Shown in pieces: positions 7,907-16,405 of a stretch of 43,911 nucleotides of DNA. Every line of letters begins with the position of its first letter. The first letter of the stretch is position 1. Origin of the DNA: Burkholderiales bacterium (GTDB lineage: Bacteria > Pseudomonadota > Gammaproteobacteria > Burkholderiales > Burkholderiaceae_D). Where the stretch lies: NCBI GenBank assembly GCA_947451925.1, contig CANGAW010000020.1, positions 1-43,911 on the forward strand. Reading direction: 5' to 3'. The notes beneath the pieces were generated by a model that saw only the letters and a program-made list of their open reading frames with translations, did no database searches and was not told the origin of the DNA. Both the position numbers and the translations under genes were made by a program.

Positions 7907-8348
7907 GGGAACCTCTCTTTCAGGACATAAGGATTGTCCAGCCTATTTAAAATTTCCGCAATGCAGCAAATGCAATTAAGCAAAATTTTACAGGCAGGTC
8001 TTCGGTGACCTGATAAGCAGACGACATCATTTGATGCCTTTATAGCAAGTAAGTAACCAAATAATAAAAACGTCATCCATTGAAGCTACAGTCAATGCAA
8101 GGTGTTTAACATTATTTCTTCACTGTAACATGTGTCCGTTTCAAATCAGCGCGTATGTGCCGCCATTCCGCGTTTTTATCCAGTGAACACCGCGTTTGTT
8201 GGGAGCAAATACGCAATCCATGTCGCTCTACTGTAAGAGCTTAGACCGCGCTGCATATCAGGTTACGCCCGCTGCCAACGCGTTCGAATGCCAGGATTTC
8301 TGCGCCGGGTCATGAGTTCAGAACCTTACGGCCGATTCAAGAATGGAC
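7907..8348. other. intergenic region, 442 bp
   Basis: The right-hand boundary is the end of the TlpA-like gene at 8349 (minus); the left is the phaZ start. The part from 7907 to about 8110 is AT-rich and must hold the phaZ promoter and the putative PhaR site. I see no credible gene from 8110 to 8348 on either strand, no tRNA fold and no clear terminator for the TlpA gene, only a short GCTCT/AGAGC hairpin near 8223-8240. Confidence 0.6.
7953..7970. promoter_or_regulatory. putative PhaR operator upstream of phaZ
   Basis: TTTCCGCAATGCAGCAAA is an imperfect palindrome built from GCA/TGC half-sites. It matches the phasin operator at 23255-23272 at 12 of 18 positions. It lies 47 to 64 bp before the phaZ ATG, between a weak -35 (TTGCAT) and -10 (TTTAAA) on the minus strand. 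Confidence 0.5.
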
Positions 8349-8819
8349 TCAAGGATGCTGAGGCGGATGCATCAGCAACAGGATTTCTTCGCGACTGATG
8401 ATTCCCTCTTTAACCAATACCTTGCGTCCTGACGGGTCGAACAGGATGCTGGTCGGATAGCCTTTGGCATTAAATTGCCGTGCTGAGACGGCATTGCCAT
8501 CGATTTGCGGGTAGTGCAGAGAAAATTGCTCACTAAGTTGATTCAGTCGTTTGGTGCCGATGCCGTCAGCTGCCAGACCCAGCACGACCAGAGTTTTTTC
8601 TGAATCGGCCAGTGCGGCCAGAGTTGGTAATTCGGCAATGCACGGCTCGCACCAGCTTGCCCAAATATTGAGCAACACCCATCGTCCCTGATAGTTTGCC
8701 AGACGATGGATGTGGCCTTTGGTATCAGTCATCTCGAAAGCTGAGCCAGAGCTTGTATGCAGCACCAGCAGCAGTGCCAGTAAAAAAGCGCGTAGATTCA
8801 CGGGAGGATAAAAAATCAA
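8349..8819 (-). CDS. TlpA-like periplasmic thioredoxin-fold protein
   Basis: A 156-residue exported thiol-disulfide oxidoreductase. A hydrophobic signal segment (FLLALLLVLHTSSGSAF) precedes a TlpA-type thioredoxin domain with active site WCEPC (NIWASWCEPCIAELP) and the cis-Pro segment GYPTSILFD. The start codon is a TTG at 8819 that overlaps the TGA of the upstream gene, implying translational coupling; a GTG at 8801 is an alternative. The neighbours are an outer-membrane-like protein and DUF2946, so it may keep thiols reduced in an envelope metal-handling protein. That role is inferred. Confidence 0.82.
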   Translation of the reverse strand: MIFYPPVNLRAFLLALLLVLHTSSGSAFEMTDTKGHIHRLANYQGRWVLLNIWASWCEPCIAELPTLAALADSEKTLVVLGLAADGIGTKRLNQLSEQFSLHYPQIDGNAVSARQFNAKGYPTSILFDPSGRKVLVKEGIISREEILLLMHPPQHP

Positions 8820-9775
8820 AAGCGTTGGCTGAGTCCGACGACAAAGGATTTACTGGCCGTCAGCTGAATTCCGTTTACATACTGATAAACCGGCAACTGC
8901 ACGTGCGCTTGCAGCTGCATGGTGTTGGTCAGTAAATAGCTCATGCCGGGGCTGATAAAGACAAATTTACCGCCCGAGTCCGAGGGCTCAGCCTGTGTGC
9001 CCTTATCTCTTTGTTTTGATAAAAAATTTGTCTGCAACAGCAAACCTGTTTTTGCATTGAGTTCATGGCGATACCCAAGATCAACGCTTAGGCTGTCTCC
9101 TGACTGATATTCGTCATGATGATTAAGCGCATGCTGATACTGGGTTTGCGCAAACCAGCTTCCGTTAGTGCCTGGCGACTTGCGGAAATAATAAGCGCCA
9201 ACGATGAAGTCAGTGGTGCCTGTACCGGGTTGCAGACTGCGTTCGGCCAATTCGCCATCGGCATTAACAACGCTGGTGCTGCCTGTCGGTAGTTTGAAGC
9301 CCAGTGTCATTCCCATGTTTGCCGAGCGTTGTGGATCACCAAATTCTGGCAAGCGATAACGTCCCAGTACGCGCACATCACCCAGGCGGGTAAAGCGCCA
9401 TTGCTCAAACGATGCCTCTCCCTGCGGATCATGGATGTGCGAGTGATCGCGGTTCATCAGTGGCGCGACAACAGAAATGCCGAATGCGTTGTTGAAATTA
9501 TGCGTGTAGCTGGCAATCAGATTGTCGTTGCGCGTGGCGATTTCCTGATGACTCTCCGTTACCGTAGCGGCGTTAATGGTGCGGCTGCCACTGCGGCTCT
9601 GATTCTGATTGATGGTTTCATAGCGCAAATCCAGTGACGAGCCGGCTTCGGTCATGGCGCTCTCGTTGGTCCAGCTGGTGTTGACGGTACAAAATGCGGA
9701 GCCGCATCCGGCAAAGCCAAGGCCCGGCAGAAGACCGATGGCTGCTGCCATCAAAACGCTTTTAATTATTTTCAT
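8816..9775 (-). CDS. putative outer-membrane beta-barrel/transporter-like protein
   Basis: The product has 319 residues from the ATG at 9775 (Shine-Dalgarno AGGTGA). A signal peptide MKIIKSVLMAAAIGLLPGLG is followed by a short Cys pair region GCGSAFCTVNTSW. Alternating hydrophobic strands follow throughout, and the last residue is Phe (LSQRF), as in barrel proteins inserted by BAM. It looks like the family annotated as phenol-degradation MetA-like or unknown transporters. An in-frame upstream extension to 9844 lacks a signal peptide at its start and was rejected. It lies between DUF2946 (upstream) and the TlpA-like gene (4-nt overlap). Substrate unknown. Confidence 0.72.
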   Translation of the reverse strand: MKIIKSVLMAAAIGLLPGLGFAGCGSAFCTVNTSWTNESAMTEAGSSLDLRYETINQNQSRSGSRTINAATVTESHQEIATRNDNLIASYTHNFNNAFGISVVAPLMNRDHSHIHDPQGEASFEQWRFTRLGDVRVLGRYRLPEFGDPQRSANMGMTLGFKLPTGSTSVVNADGELAERSLQPGTGTTDFIVGAYYFRKSPGTNGSWFAQTQYQHALNHHDEYQSGDSLSVDLGYRHELNAKTGLLLQTNFLSKQRDKGTQAEPSDSGGKFVFISPGMSYLLTNTMQLQAHVQLPVYQYVNGIQLTASKSFVVGLSQRF

Positions 9776-9929
9776 GAGGTTCACCTGTTCTGAAGCGTCA
9801 CAAACCAGCGTTACCCGCAGGGTTTCGCGAGGACGTGATGGCATGGATGCTTTAATTTTCTAAAATGCGACTTGGACAACAGCATTTGTCGTTCATTCTT
9901 TGCCAAGACGGGCAATGACTGGATTCAGA

Positions 9930-10313
9930 TCAGGCGAAGGGTGGTGCGCGCGATTGTGCCCGTGGCCAGGCAACAGCAATAGCGGGAACAGCTTGGTGCA
10001 GCGATAAACCGGGCAGGTCTTGCGCAGAGAGTGGAATGGAATACGGGGCAGACGGTAAAGTGGCCGTCAACGCAGCATGCACTTGGCACCAGAGACAATG
10101 GCTGCTCTGGCCGTCGGGCAGATCACCGCTTTGGGTGTTGCCTGCCTGGGCCTGCGACTGAATCAGTTTGATGCCAGTTGACGAGCAGATTGGCATCAGA
10201 CTGCCGTCTGATGCCTTGCTGTTCAGTTGCGCCAGTGTGGGTGTACAAACTGCCAGCAACATGGCAGCCATCGCAAACCATGCCGCAAGACGGCGTACAG
10301 ACTGGCTCAACAT
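9930..10313 (-). CDS. DUF2946 family protein
   Basis: A 127-residue exported protein. The N-terminal hydrophobic segment is WFAMAAMLLAVCTPTLA. PICSSTGIKLI and HCLWCQVH (two of the family's conserved Cys/His stretches) follow, and the C-terminus is Pro/Arg-rich (WPRAQSRAPPFA). DUF2946 genes are often found near copper chaperones or TonB receptors, so metal handling is a reasonable guess. The gene starts 9 nt after the ferredoxin-NADP reductase stop, so read-through from fdxA is possible. Confidence 0.75.
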   Translation of the reverse strand: MLSQSVRRLAAWFAMAAMLLAVCTPTLAQLNSKASDGSLMPICSSTGIKLIQSQAQAGNTQSGDLPDGQSSHCLWCQVHAALTATLPSAPYSIPLSAQDLPGLSLHQAVPAIAVAWPRAQSRAPPFA

Positions 10314-10322
10314 GCTGAAATA

Positions 10323-11381
10323 TTAATCAAACACCGGTGAATCCACGCCCAAGATCTTGTGCAGTTTTGGCGACGTGGTCGTGTACTGCATGTGGATTTT
10401 TTTCTCGGGGAAGATGTACGGTGCTGCACCAAATGCAGCCAGTGCCGCTTCATGAAAACCCGACAAAATCAGCTTCTTCTTGCCCGGGTAAACATTGATG
10501 TCACCGACGGCAAAAATGCCCGGCACATTGGTTTCAAATTTTTCGGTGTCGACCTTCAACTGCTTGCGTTCGATATCGAGGCCCCATTCAGCGATTGGCC
10601 CCAGTTTTGGCGACAGGCCAAAGAACACCAGCAGGTCGTCTAGTGGCAGACGGCGGGTTACGCCATCAGCACCCGTGACTTTGATTTCGGAGAGCTTGTC
10701 ATCTTTGGTTTCGAAGCCCGATACCTGACCAATGACCAGTTGCATCTCGTAGTTTTCGCAAAGCTCTTTCATTTTTGCGACTGATGCCGGCGCTGCGCGG
10801 AAATCATCGCGGCGGTGCAGCAAGATGACGGACTCGGCCTTGCCTTGCAGGTTCAGCGCCCAGTCAAGCGCAGAGTCGCCGCCGCCACAAATGACGATAT
10901 TGCGACCCGCAAAGCGGGCAGGGTCCTTGACGCGGTAAAACAGCTGGCTGCCTTCGAAGGCATCGATGCCTTCAACCTTGATCGTGCGCGGCTGGAATGA
11001 ACCTACGCCGGCTGCGATGAAAATCGTTTTAGTAATGAAGCGCGTGCCGGTTGACGTTTCCAGATCGAAGCGACCATCTTCACGTTTTTGCACCAGCGTG
11101 ACTTCCTGACCAAGATGGAAAGTCGGCTCGAAGGGCTCGATCTGCTTTAACAGATTGTCGGTGAGTTCTTGTCCGGTGCAGACCGGTACGGCAGGAATAT
11201 CGTAAATCGGCTTGTCCGGATACAGCTCGACACACTGGCCGCCAACAGAGATCAGCGAATCAATCACGTGGGCTTTGATTTCCAACAGGCCGAGTTCAAA
11301 GACCTGAAACAGGCCCACAGGTCCTGCTCCTACGATTACGGCATCGGTTTCAATCGGCGTACTGCTCACTGAGGTAGTCAT
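10323..11381 (-). CDS. ferredoxin--NADP(+) reductase, thioredoxin-reductase-like type
   Basis: A 352-residue flavoenzyme that passes electrons between NADPH and ferredoxin. The FAD-binding motif is [11 protein letters not shown] near the N-terminus, the NADPH-binding motif is [13 protein letters not shown], and the C-terminal FAD segment is [14 protein letters not shown]. The sequence lacks the CxxC of true thioredoxin reductases, as in type-2 ferredoxin-NADP reductases. The frame extends upstream to 11585, but the ATG at 11381 starts the conserved domain directly. Its neighbour fdxA, 113 nt upstream on the same strand, is the probable redox partner. Confidence 0.92.
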   Translation of the reverse strand: MTTSVSSTPIETDAVIVGAGPVGLFQVFELGLLEIKAHVIDSLISVGGQCVELYPDKPIYDIPAVPVCTGQELTDNLLKQIEPFEPTFHLGQEVTLVQKREDGRFDLETSTGTRFITKTIFIAAGVGSFQPRTIKVEGIDAFEGSQLFYRVKDPARFAGRNIVICGGGDSALDWALNLQGKAESVILLHRRDDFRAAPASVAKMKELCENYEMQLVIGQVSGFETKDDKLSEIKVTGADGVTRRLPLDDLLVFFGLSPKLGPIAEWGLDIERKQLKVDTEKFETNVPGIFAVGDINVYPGKKKLILSGFHEAALAAFGAAPYIFPEKKIHMQYTTTSPKLHKILGVDSPVFD

Positions 11382-11423
11382 GCGACGGTCACATCCTGAA
11401 AAAGCTTGCTTAAAAAATACCAA

Positions 11424-11442
11424 CCCCGGCATCGTGCCGGGG
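11424..11442 (-). terminator. possible intrinsic terminator/attenuator between fdxA and ferredoxin-NADP reductase
   Basis: A 7-bp GC stem CCCCGGC-ATCGT-GCCGGGG is followed on the minus strand, after a 5-nt gap, by ATTTTTT. It could end part of the fdxA transcript before the reductase gene. The offset T-run makes it weaker than the other terminators in the window. Confidence 0.45.
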
Positions 11443-11494
11443 CTAAAGATTATCGTGCTGTAACCGGGGCTTGAGACCCTAGTTACTAAAGTGA

Positions 11495-11818
11495 TTAACG
11501 TTCGAGATACTGCAGTTTGTCCTCGGTGTCTTTCCACTCTTCGGCTTGCGGCAGTGGCGCTTTGGATTTGGTAATCGACGGCCATTTGCGTGCGAGTTCA
11601 ACGTTGAGCTTGATGAACTGCTGCTGTTTGGCTGGTACGTCTTCTTCTGCATAGATTGCATTCACCGGGCATTCTGCAACACACACCGCGCAGTCGATAC
11701 ACTCGTCCGGATCGATGGTCAGAAAATTAGGGCCTTCGCGAAAGCAGTCTACCGGGCACACATCCACGCAATCGGTGTAGCGACAGTGGATGCAGGATTC
11801 GGTCACAACGTGGGTCAT
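11495..11818 (-). CDS. fdxA: 7Fe ferredoxin FdxA
   Basis: A 107-residue soluble ferredoxin. The N-terminal cluster motif [18 protein letters not shown] (3Fe-4S/4Fe-4S pattern) and the second motif [16 protein letters not shown] are followed by the C-terminal extension with [16 protein letters not shown], typical of FdxA. A Shine-Dalgarno AGGA precedes the ATG. It is the first gene of the unit containing its likely reductase. The 287-bp region upstream (11819-12105) holds divergent promoters toward fdxA and lutC; an inverted pair TACGGC/GCCGTA lies there, but no clear operator. Confidence 0.95.
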   Translation of the reverse strand: MTHVVTESCIHCRYTDCVDVCPVDCFREGPNFLTIDPDECIDCAVCVAECPVNAIYAEEDVPAKQQQFIKLNVELARKWPSITKSKAPLPQAEEWKDTEDKLQYLER

Positions 11819-12105
11819 AACAGTCCTATTTATGAGTATTTTTGAAACAAATTGCGAGGCTGACTACGGCATCAGGGCAAGTAACCCAGAGTTCAGGCTG
11901 ATTGAAGCCGTATTCATAAGGCCCCGTATTTTAAGTTAATTCGTGGTCCCTCACAAATCAGGCTTAGATGTTTTTTGAATATGCAAATATCTGCACGAGG
12001 TAATGGTGAATTATTTGGCAAGAGGCTTTGAAATTAAATCAAGCCGGTGTTCAGCGACTGACAGGCTGCATACGATAAAATCGCCCATCGTTTGTCGAGG
12101 AAAAC

Positions 12106-12768
12106 ATGGAAACCAATGCCGCCCGTGCTGCTATTTTTAACCGTATTCGCAAAGCCCAACATCGTCCGTCCGAGCCAACGCAGACAGAATTGACCCAGGT
12201 TGCGCAATATCTGGCCGACCACGAAGGTGGTCCGCGCCCTGATATTGGCACTGATCTGGTCGAGCGTTTTCGTCAGCAAGCTTTGCGCACATCGCAAACT
12301 CTGGATGAAGTCGCCAGCCTCGACGAAGTGCCAGCGGCTGTTGCTCGCTATCTCGATGGCATTGGTGTTGCCAAAACGGCGATTGCCTGGCAGACGCTGA
12401 CAGCGCTGCCTTGGCAGCCCGCAGGGATTGATGTCGCCTTTCGTCCACCAGTCAATGAAGATCTGGTGGGCATTACGGGTTGCTTTTGCGCTGTTGCAGA
12501 AACCGGTACGCTGATGATGCTGTCGGGTGCGCAAACCTTTGCTTCGGCGGCTTTGCTTCCTGAGACGCACATTGCGATTGTGCCCATGTCGCGCATTGTC
12601 GGCGCTATCGAAGATGGCTTCGCGTTAGCGAAGGCCGAACGCGGTGAACTGCCACGCGCAACCAATTTCATTTCTGGACCTTCGCGTACTGGCGATATCG
12701 AGCAAACCATCGTGCTCGGCGCGCATGGTCCTTATCGCGTGCATGTGATTTTGTTGCGTGACCTTTAA
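12106..12768 (+). CDS. lutC: LutC/YkgG family LUD-domain protein
   Basis: A 220-residue LUD-domain protein. In Bacillus and many proteobacteria LutC acts with LutA and LutB to oxidise L-lactate. The conserved parts are ITGCFCAVAETGTLMMLSG and the C-terminal RTGDIEQTIVLGAHGPYRVHVIL. LutC normally sits directly after lutB; here lutAB lie about 17 kb to the right, so the set is split. A start at 12106 has GAGGA just upstream. A 2-hydroxyacid dehydrogenase gene follows after 27 nt, which supports a role in hydroxy/keto-acid metabolism. Confidence 0.85.
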   Translation: METNAARAAIFNRIRKAQHRPSEPTQTELTQVAQYLADHEGGPRPDIGTDLVERFRQQALRTSQTLDEVASLDEVPAAVARYLDGIGVAKTAIAWQTLTALPWQPAGIDVAFRPPVNEDLVGITGCFCAVAETGTLMMLSGAQTFASAALLPETHIAIVPMSRIVGAIEDGFALAKAERGELPRATNFISGPSRTGDIEQTIVLGAHGPYRVHVILLRDL

Positions 12769-12795
12769 TTTTACGATTTAAGTCCAAAGCCAAGC

Positions 12796-13773
12796 ATGAA
12801 GCCTTCGATTCTTGTTACCCGCGCCGTCTTCCCGGATGTGGTGGCCCGCTTGTCCGAACACTTTACGGTTGAGGACAACCCTGATGATCATATTTTCAGT
12901 GAAGCAGAACTGATTCAAAAACTGCAGGGTAAAGACGGCCTGTTCGCCAATCCGGCTGATCGTATTTCTGCTGCATTGATACAAGCTTGTCCGCAGCTCA
13001 AAGCAGTCTGCAATATGGCAGTCGGTTACAACAACGTTGATGTCGCTGCTGCCACAGCAGCCGGCATCATGGTGACCAACACGCCGGATGTGTTGAATGA
13101 AACGACGGCCGATTTTGGCTGGGCCTTGCTGATGGCAACGGCGCGCCGCGTCACCGAGTCCGAGCATTATCTGCGTGCTGGCAAATGGCAAAAATGGACT
13201 TACGATGGTTTTCTTGGGGCTGACGTGCATGGCTCGACCTTGGGCGTGATTGGTATGGGCCGTATCGGTCAGGCGATTGCCCGCCGCTCTATGGGTTTTG
13301 ATATGCAGGTGGTGTATCACAACCGTAGTCGTCTGACCCCCGAACTGGAAGCACGCGCCAACAATGCCCGCTATCTGAGTCGCGATGCGCTGCTGCAAAC
13401 GGCAGACCATGTGGTGCTGGTGCTGCCTTACTCAGCAGCGGTACATCATTTCATTGGTGCCGATGAACTCGCGCTCATGAAGCCGGGCGCAACGCTGGTC
13501 AATATTGCCCGTGGTGGCATTGTTGACGACGCGGCGCTGATTGCCGCGTTAAAGCAGGGCCAGATTGCTGCTGCCGGGCTCGACGTGTTCGAGAACGAGC
13601 CTGCATTCAATCCGGCGTTTCTTTCTTTGGAAAACGTCGTGCTTACACCCCACATTGCCAGCGCATCGGCGCCGACGCGTCGCGCCATGGCCAATTGCGC
13701 CGCCATGAATCTGATTGCAGCCTTGTCAGGGCAGACGCCGCCCAATCTGCTTAATCCGCAGGCAGTTAAATAA
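12796..13773 (+). CDS. D-isomer-specific 2-hydroxyacid dehydrogenase (glyoxylate/hydroxypyruvate reductase type)
   Basis: A 325-residue NAD(P)H-dependent enzyme. The Rossmann motif LGVIGMGRIGQAIARR lies mid-protein. The catalytic residues are Arg in VNIARGGIVDD, Glu in FENEPAF and His in TPHIASAS. Overall similarity is to GhrB and D-glycerate dehydrogenases that reduce hydroxypyruvate and glyoxylate. It lies between lutC (27 nt upstream) and a PHA-system gene (20 nt downstream), probably in one transcript. The exact substrate cannot be read from sequence alone. Confidence 0.9.
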   Translation: MKPSILVTRAVFPDVVARLSEHFTVEDNPDDHIFSEAELIQKLQGKDGLFANPADRISAALIQACPQLKAVCNMAVGYNNVDVAAATAAGIMVTNTPDVLNETTADFGWALLMATARRVTESEHYLRAGKWQKWTYDGFLGADVHGSTLGVIGMGRIGQAIARRSMGFDMQVVYHNRSRLTPELEARANNARYLSRDALLQTADHVVLVLPYSAAVHHFIGADELALMKPGATLVNIARGGIVDDAALIAALKQGQIAAAGLDVFENEPAFNPAFLSLENVVLTPHIASASAPTRRAMANCAAMNLIAALSGQTPPNLLNPQAVK

Positions 13774-13793
13774 TTAATACACAGGAGCAGCGC

Positions 13794-14078
13794 TTGGCCG
13801 ATATCTCAATTATTCAAAACCACAATTTGACTATGGAAGCAGCGCGCAGCGCGGCACAAACAGTCGCCGACCAGATGGTGGCCGATTACGACATGGTGGC
13901 AGAGTGGTCCGGTAACGTGTTGTCGTTCACGCGCAGTGGTGTGTCAGGGACGTTGGCGATTGCCGAAACAGAGGCGCGTCTGGAAATCACGTTGGGTTTC
14001 ATGCTTAAAGCGTTTGCTGCGAAAATCGAAGAGCAGGTGGCGAAGAATATGCAGAAGGTATTCTCCGCCACTGCTTAA
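13794..14078 (+). CDS. polyhydroxyalkanoic acid system family protein (TIGR02610-like)
   Basis: A small 94-residue protein (ADISIIQNHNLTMEAARSAA...) with the typical central Trp-Ser-Gly and terminal amphipathic helix GFMLKAFAAKIEEQVAKNM. Members are associated with PHA granules, with no defined activity. It starts with TTG at 13794, supported by GGAG 8 nt upstream; there is no suitable ATG near. It follows the hydroxyacid dehydrogenase closely. It fits with phaZ and the phasin elsewhere in the window as evidence of PHB storage. Confidence 0.82.
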   Translation: MADISIIQNHNLTMEAARSAAQTVADQMVADYDMVAEWSGNVLSFTRSGVSGTLAIAETEARLEITLGFMLKAFAAKIEEQVAKNMQKVFSATA

Positions 14079-14103
14079 GTTGTTGAAGTCGCTTCAGTTC
14101 TGA

Positions 14104-14460
14104 TCAGACGCCAAGCAATTCGACATCAAATATCAGCGTGGCATTCGGTGGAATAACGCCGCCGGCGCCGCGTGCACCGTAGCCGAGTGCAGCCGGAATC
14201 ACCAGCTTGCGCTTGCCGCCAACCTTCATGCCTTGCACGCCCTGATCCCAACCCTGGATCACATTGCCTGCGCCCAGCGGAAAATCAAACGGGTCATTAC
14301 GGTCCACGCTGGAATCGAATTTGGCACCCTGGCTGCCGTCGGCGTTTTGCAGCCAGCCGGTGTAATGAACGCTGACGTGGTTGCCGGCAACGGCTTCATC
14401 GCCTTCGCCAACGGTTAAATCTTCATACTGCAGCCCGGAGGCGGTCATGATGAGCGACAT
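14104..14460 (-). CDS. FKBP-type peptidyl-prolyl cis-trans isomerase
   Basis: A 118-residue single-domain FKBP with no signal peptide. It has the FKBP fold signatures [33 protein letters not shown] and [14 protein letters not shown]. It catalyses prolyl isomerisation during folding in the cytoplasm. I chose the ATG at 14460 because it has AAGGA upstream; the frame extends to 14532 but with unrelated residues. It is convergent with the PHA-system gene (25-nt gap) and divergent from the EI24 gene. Confidence 0.94.
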   Translation of the reverse strand: MSLIMTASGLQYEDLTVGEGDEAVAGNHVSVHYTGWLQNADGSQGAKFDSSVDRNDPFDFPLGAGNVIQGWDQGVQGMKVGGKRKLVIPAALGYGARGAGGVIPPNATLIFDVELLGV

Positions 14461-14551
14461 GGTTTTCCTTCGTATTGGGTGAAATAAGAGCGCGCATTTT
14501 AGCAGTAAGCGCGCTTTGTCCCTGTGCGGCATATAAGCACGACGCTTCTTT

Positions 14552-14557
14552 TATAAT
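14552..14557 (+). promoter_or_regulatory. -10 element of the EI24 gene
   Basis: A perfect TATAAT lies 21 nt before the ATG at 14579. No good -35 is seen at 16-18 bp, so the promoter may depend on an activator. The predicted 5' leader is about 14 nt. Confidence 0.45.
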
Positions 14558-14578
14558 GCAAAAAAACTCGGGTCCTTC

Positions 14579-15406
14579 ATGAACGCTGTATTGACTTCTT
14601 TTGTCCGCGCACTGCTATCGCAATTGCATATTCGCATGTTGCTATTGACGGTCATGCCGTTTGTCCTTGCGCTGGGTTTGTGGGGGCTGTTGCTGTGGGC
14701 CGGTTTACAGCCGCTGATTGATGCATTGCAAAGGGGCTTTGCCGATTATTCCCTGTTTCATGCTGCCGGCAATTTGCTCGAGTCCTTCGGGCTGGGGGCA
14801 ATCAAAACCTTGCTGGTCCCTTTACTGGCGATGTGGCTGCTGCTGCCGTTCATGATTTTAACGGCGCTGTTGCTGGTCGGATTATTGGCCATGCCGGTGA
14901 TTGCCCGCCATCTCGGACAACGCACCTATGCGCAATTGGCGCATCGTCATGGTGGCTCCCTGATGGGCAGTGTCTGGGTGTCGCTGTCTTCGTTTTTTGT
15001 TTTTCTGCTGGTGTGGCTGATCACCTTGCCGCTCAACCTGATTCCTGCCTTTGCTTTCGTCGTGCAGCCGCTGCTATGGGGCTGGCTGGCTTGCCGGGTA
15101 ATGGCTTACGATGCACTGGCTGATTATGCGGATGCTGATGAGCGGCGTGAAATTTTGCGCAGCCGCCGCTGGCCTTTGCTGATGATAGGCGTGGCCACCG
15201 GTGTACTGGGCGCAGTACCCGGCCTGGTCTGGCTCGGCGGTGTAGCGTCGGTGATTTTTTTCCCGATACTGGCAGCAATGTCTATCTGGCTGTATTTGCT
15301 GGTCTTTGTTTTTAGCGGCTTATGGTTTCAACATTACTGTCTGGCCGAACTGGCAAGGCATCGTGCACTTTCACAGCGCATTATTGAACTCAACGAACGG
15401 ACCTGA
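14579..15406 (+). CDS. EI24 domain (CysZ-like) integral membrane protein
   Basis: A 275-residue inner-membrane protein with hydrophobic clusters at about residues 20-47, 75-109, 127-171 and 197-245, consistent with the EI24/CysZ family (COG2981). CysZ imports sulfate, but many EI24 proteins in Betaproteobacteria have no proven substrate and there are no cys genes nearby. The CinA-like gene begins 1 nt after its stop, so the two are co-transcribed. Confidence 0.8.
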   Translation: MNAVLTSFVRALLSQLHIRMLLLTVMPFVLALGLWGLLLWAGLQPLIDALQRGFADYSLFHAAGNLLESFGLGAIKTLLVPLLAMWLLLPFMILTALLLVGLLAMPVIARHLGQRTYAQLAHRHGGSLMGSVWVSLSSFFVFLLVWLITLPLNLIPAFAFVVQPLLWGWLACRVMAYDALADYADADERREILRSRRWPLLMIGVATGVLGAVPGLVWLGGVASVIFFPILAAMSIWLYLLVFVFSGLWFQHYCLAELARHRALSQRIIELNERT

Positions 15407-15407
15407 T

Positions 15408-16211
15408 ATGGCATTTGGCATCATCATCATTGGCGACGAAATTTTGTCAGGCAAACGTACAGACAAACATCTGGCGAAATACATTGAGTTGTTAAGTGCG
15501 CGGGGTTTGCAGCTGGCCTGGGCCGAATATCTGGGCGACGATCCGCAGCGCCTGACGGCCACTTTGCGCCGCACCCTGGCCAGTGAGGATATTGTATTTT
15601 CCTGCGGCGGCATTGGCGCTACACCCGACGACCATACCCGCCAGTGTGCAGCCAATGCCCTGGGCGTGAATCTGGTTTTGCATCCGCAGGCACGTGAAAA
15701 AATTAATGAACGCATTGCCGATGTCGCGCGTGAATCCGGCAAAGAACCTGATTACAGTGCGGCAGATAATATGCATCGTCTGAAAATGGGTGAATTCCCA
15801 CAAGGCGCAGACATCATTCCCAACCCGTTCAACAAAATTCCGGGCTTCTCCGTGAAGAACCTGCACGCGGGGGCGCATTATTTTGTGCCCGGTTTTCCGG
15901 TGATGGCCGCGCCGATGATGGAGTGGGTACTCGACACTTGTTATGCGCCGCTGTTTCACCAGACAGCGTATGTTGAAAAATCGGTGTTTGTGTATGAATC
16001 GATGGAGTCGCTGCTGACGCCTCTGATGGAGGCGATTGAAGCCCAGTATCCGGGGATTAAAATTTTTAGCCTGCCCAGCGTAGGCGACGCGCAGCGGCGC
16101 CGGCATATCGAGCTGGGCGTCAAGGGTGAGCCGGCTCTGGTTGAACTGAGCTTTGCGCAAATGCTGGCGGGTCTGGATTTGCTCAGACAGGAGTATGTGC
16201 TGGCGGTATAA
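15408..16211 (+). CDS. CinA-type molybdopterin-binding domain protein
   Basis: A 267-residue protein made of the MoCF-binding domain found at the N-terminus of CinA: FGIIIIGDEILSGKRTDKHL, FSCGGIGATPDDHTRQ and PGFPVMAAPMMEW. The C-terminal nicotinamide-nucleotide amidase domain of full CinA is absent, so this is the short form often called competence/damage-inducible protein A homologue. I chose the ATG at 15408; the frame is open from 15306 but overlaps the EI24 gene. Its substrate in this short form is unknown. Confidence 0.85.
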   Translation: MAFGIIIIGDEILSGKRTDKHLAKYIELLSARGLQLAWAEYLGDDPQRLTATLRRTLASEDIVFSCGGIGATPDDHTRQCAANALGVNLVLHPQAREKINERIADVARESGKEPDYSAADNMHRLKMGEFPQGADIIPNPFNKIPGFSVKNLHAGAHYFVPGFPVMAAPMMEWVLDTCYAPLFHQTAYVEKSVFVYESMESLLTPLMEAIEAQYPGIKIFSLPSVGDAQRRRHIELGVKGEPALVELSFAQMLAGLDLLRQEYVLAV

Positions 16212-16261
16212 GTTTCAAGTCATTGCCCTGCATTGCGTGGAATAGTCAGTGAAGCAAAGTC

Positions 16262-16344
16262 ACTGGATCCCGGCCTGCGCCGGGATGACGAATTACAGCC
16301 ATCTAGCCACACAAACGTCGTCCCGGCGCAGGCCGGGATACAGT
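16262..16344. repeat. REP-like inverted pair (REPIN-like)
   Basis: Two 29-bp units in opposite orientation, at 16262-16290 and 16316-16344, are separated by 25 nt. They differ at only two positions. Each unit contains its own hairpin TCCCGGC-CTGC-GCCGGGA. The pair lies between convergent genes and has no T-run, so it is better described as an extragenic palindromic element than as a terminator. Confidence 0.8.
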
Positions 16345-16405
16345 GTCTTTAATTGTGATCCCAAAAAACATCTCGTTTGAGAACTTATAAAAATAAAATT
16401 CAGTA

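Noticed and set aside
7882..8076. 64-codon minus-strand frame overlapping the phaZ start
   Set aside because: It overlaps the phaZ coding start and covers the putative promoter/operator; no family recognised.
16262..16344. The two GC-rich hairpins read as a bidirectional terminator
   Set aside because: Neither hairpin is followed by a T-run; the two near-identical inverted units fit a REP pair better.
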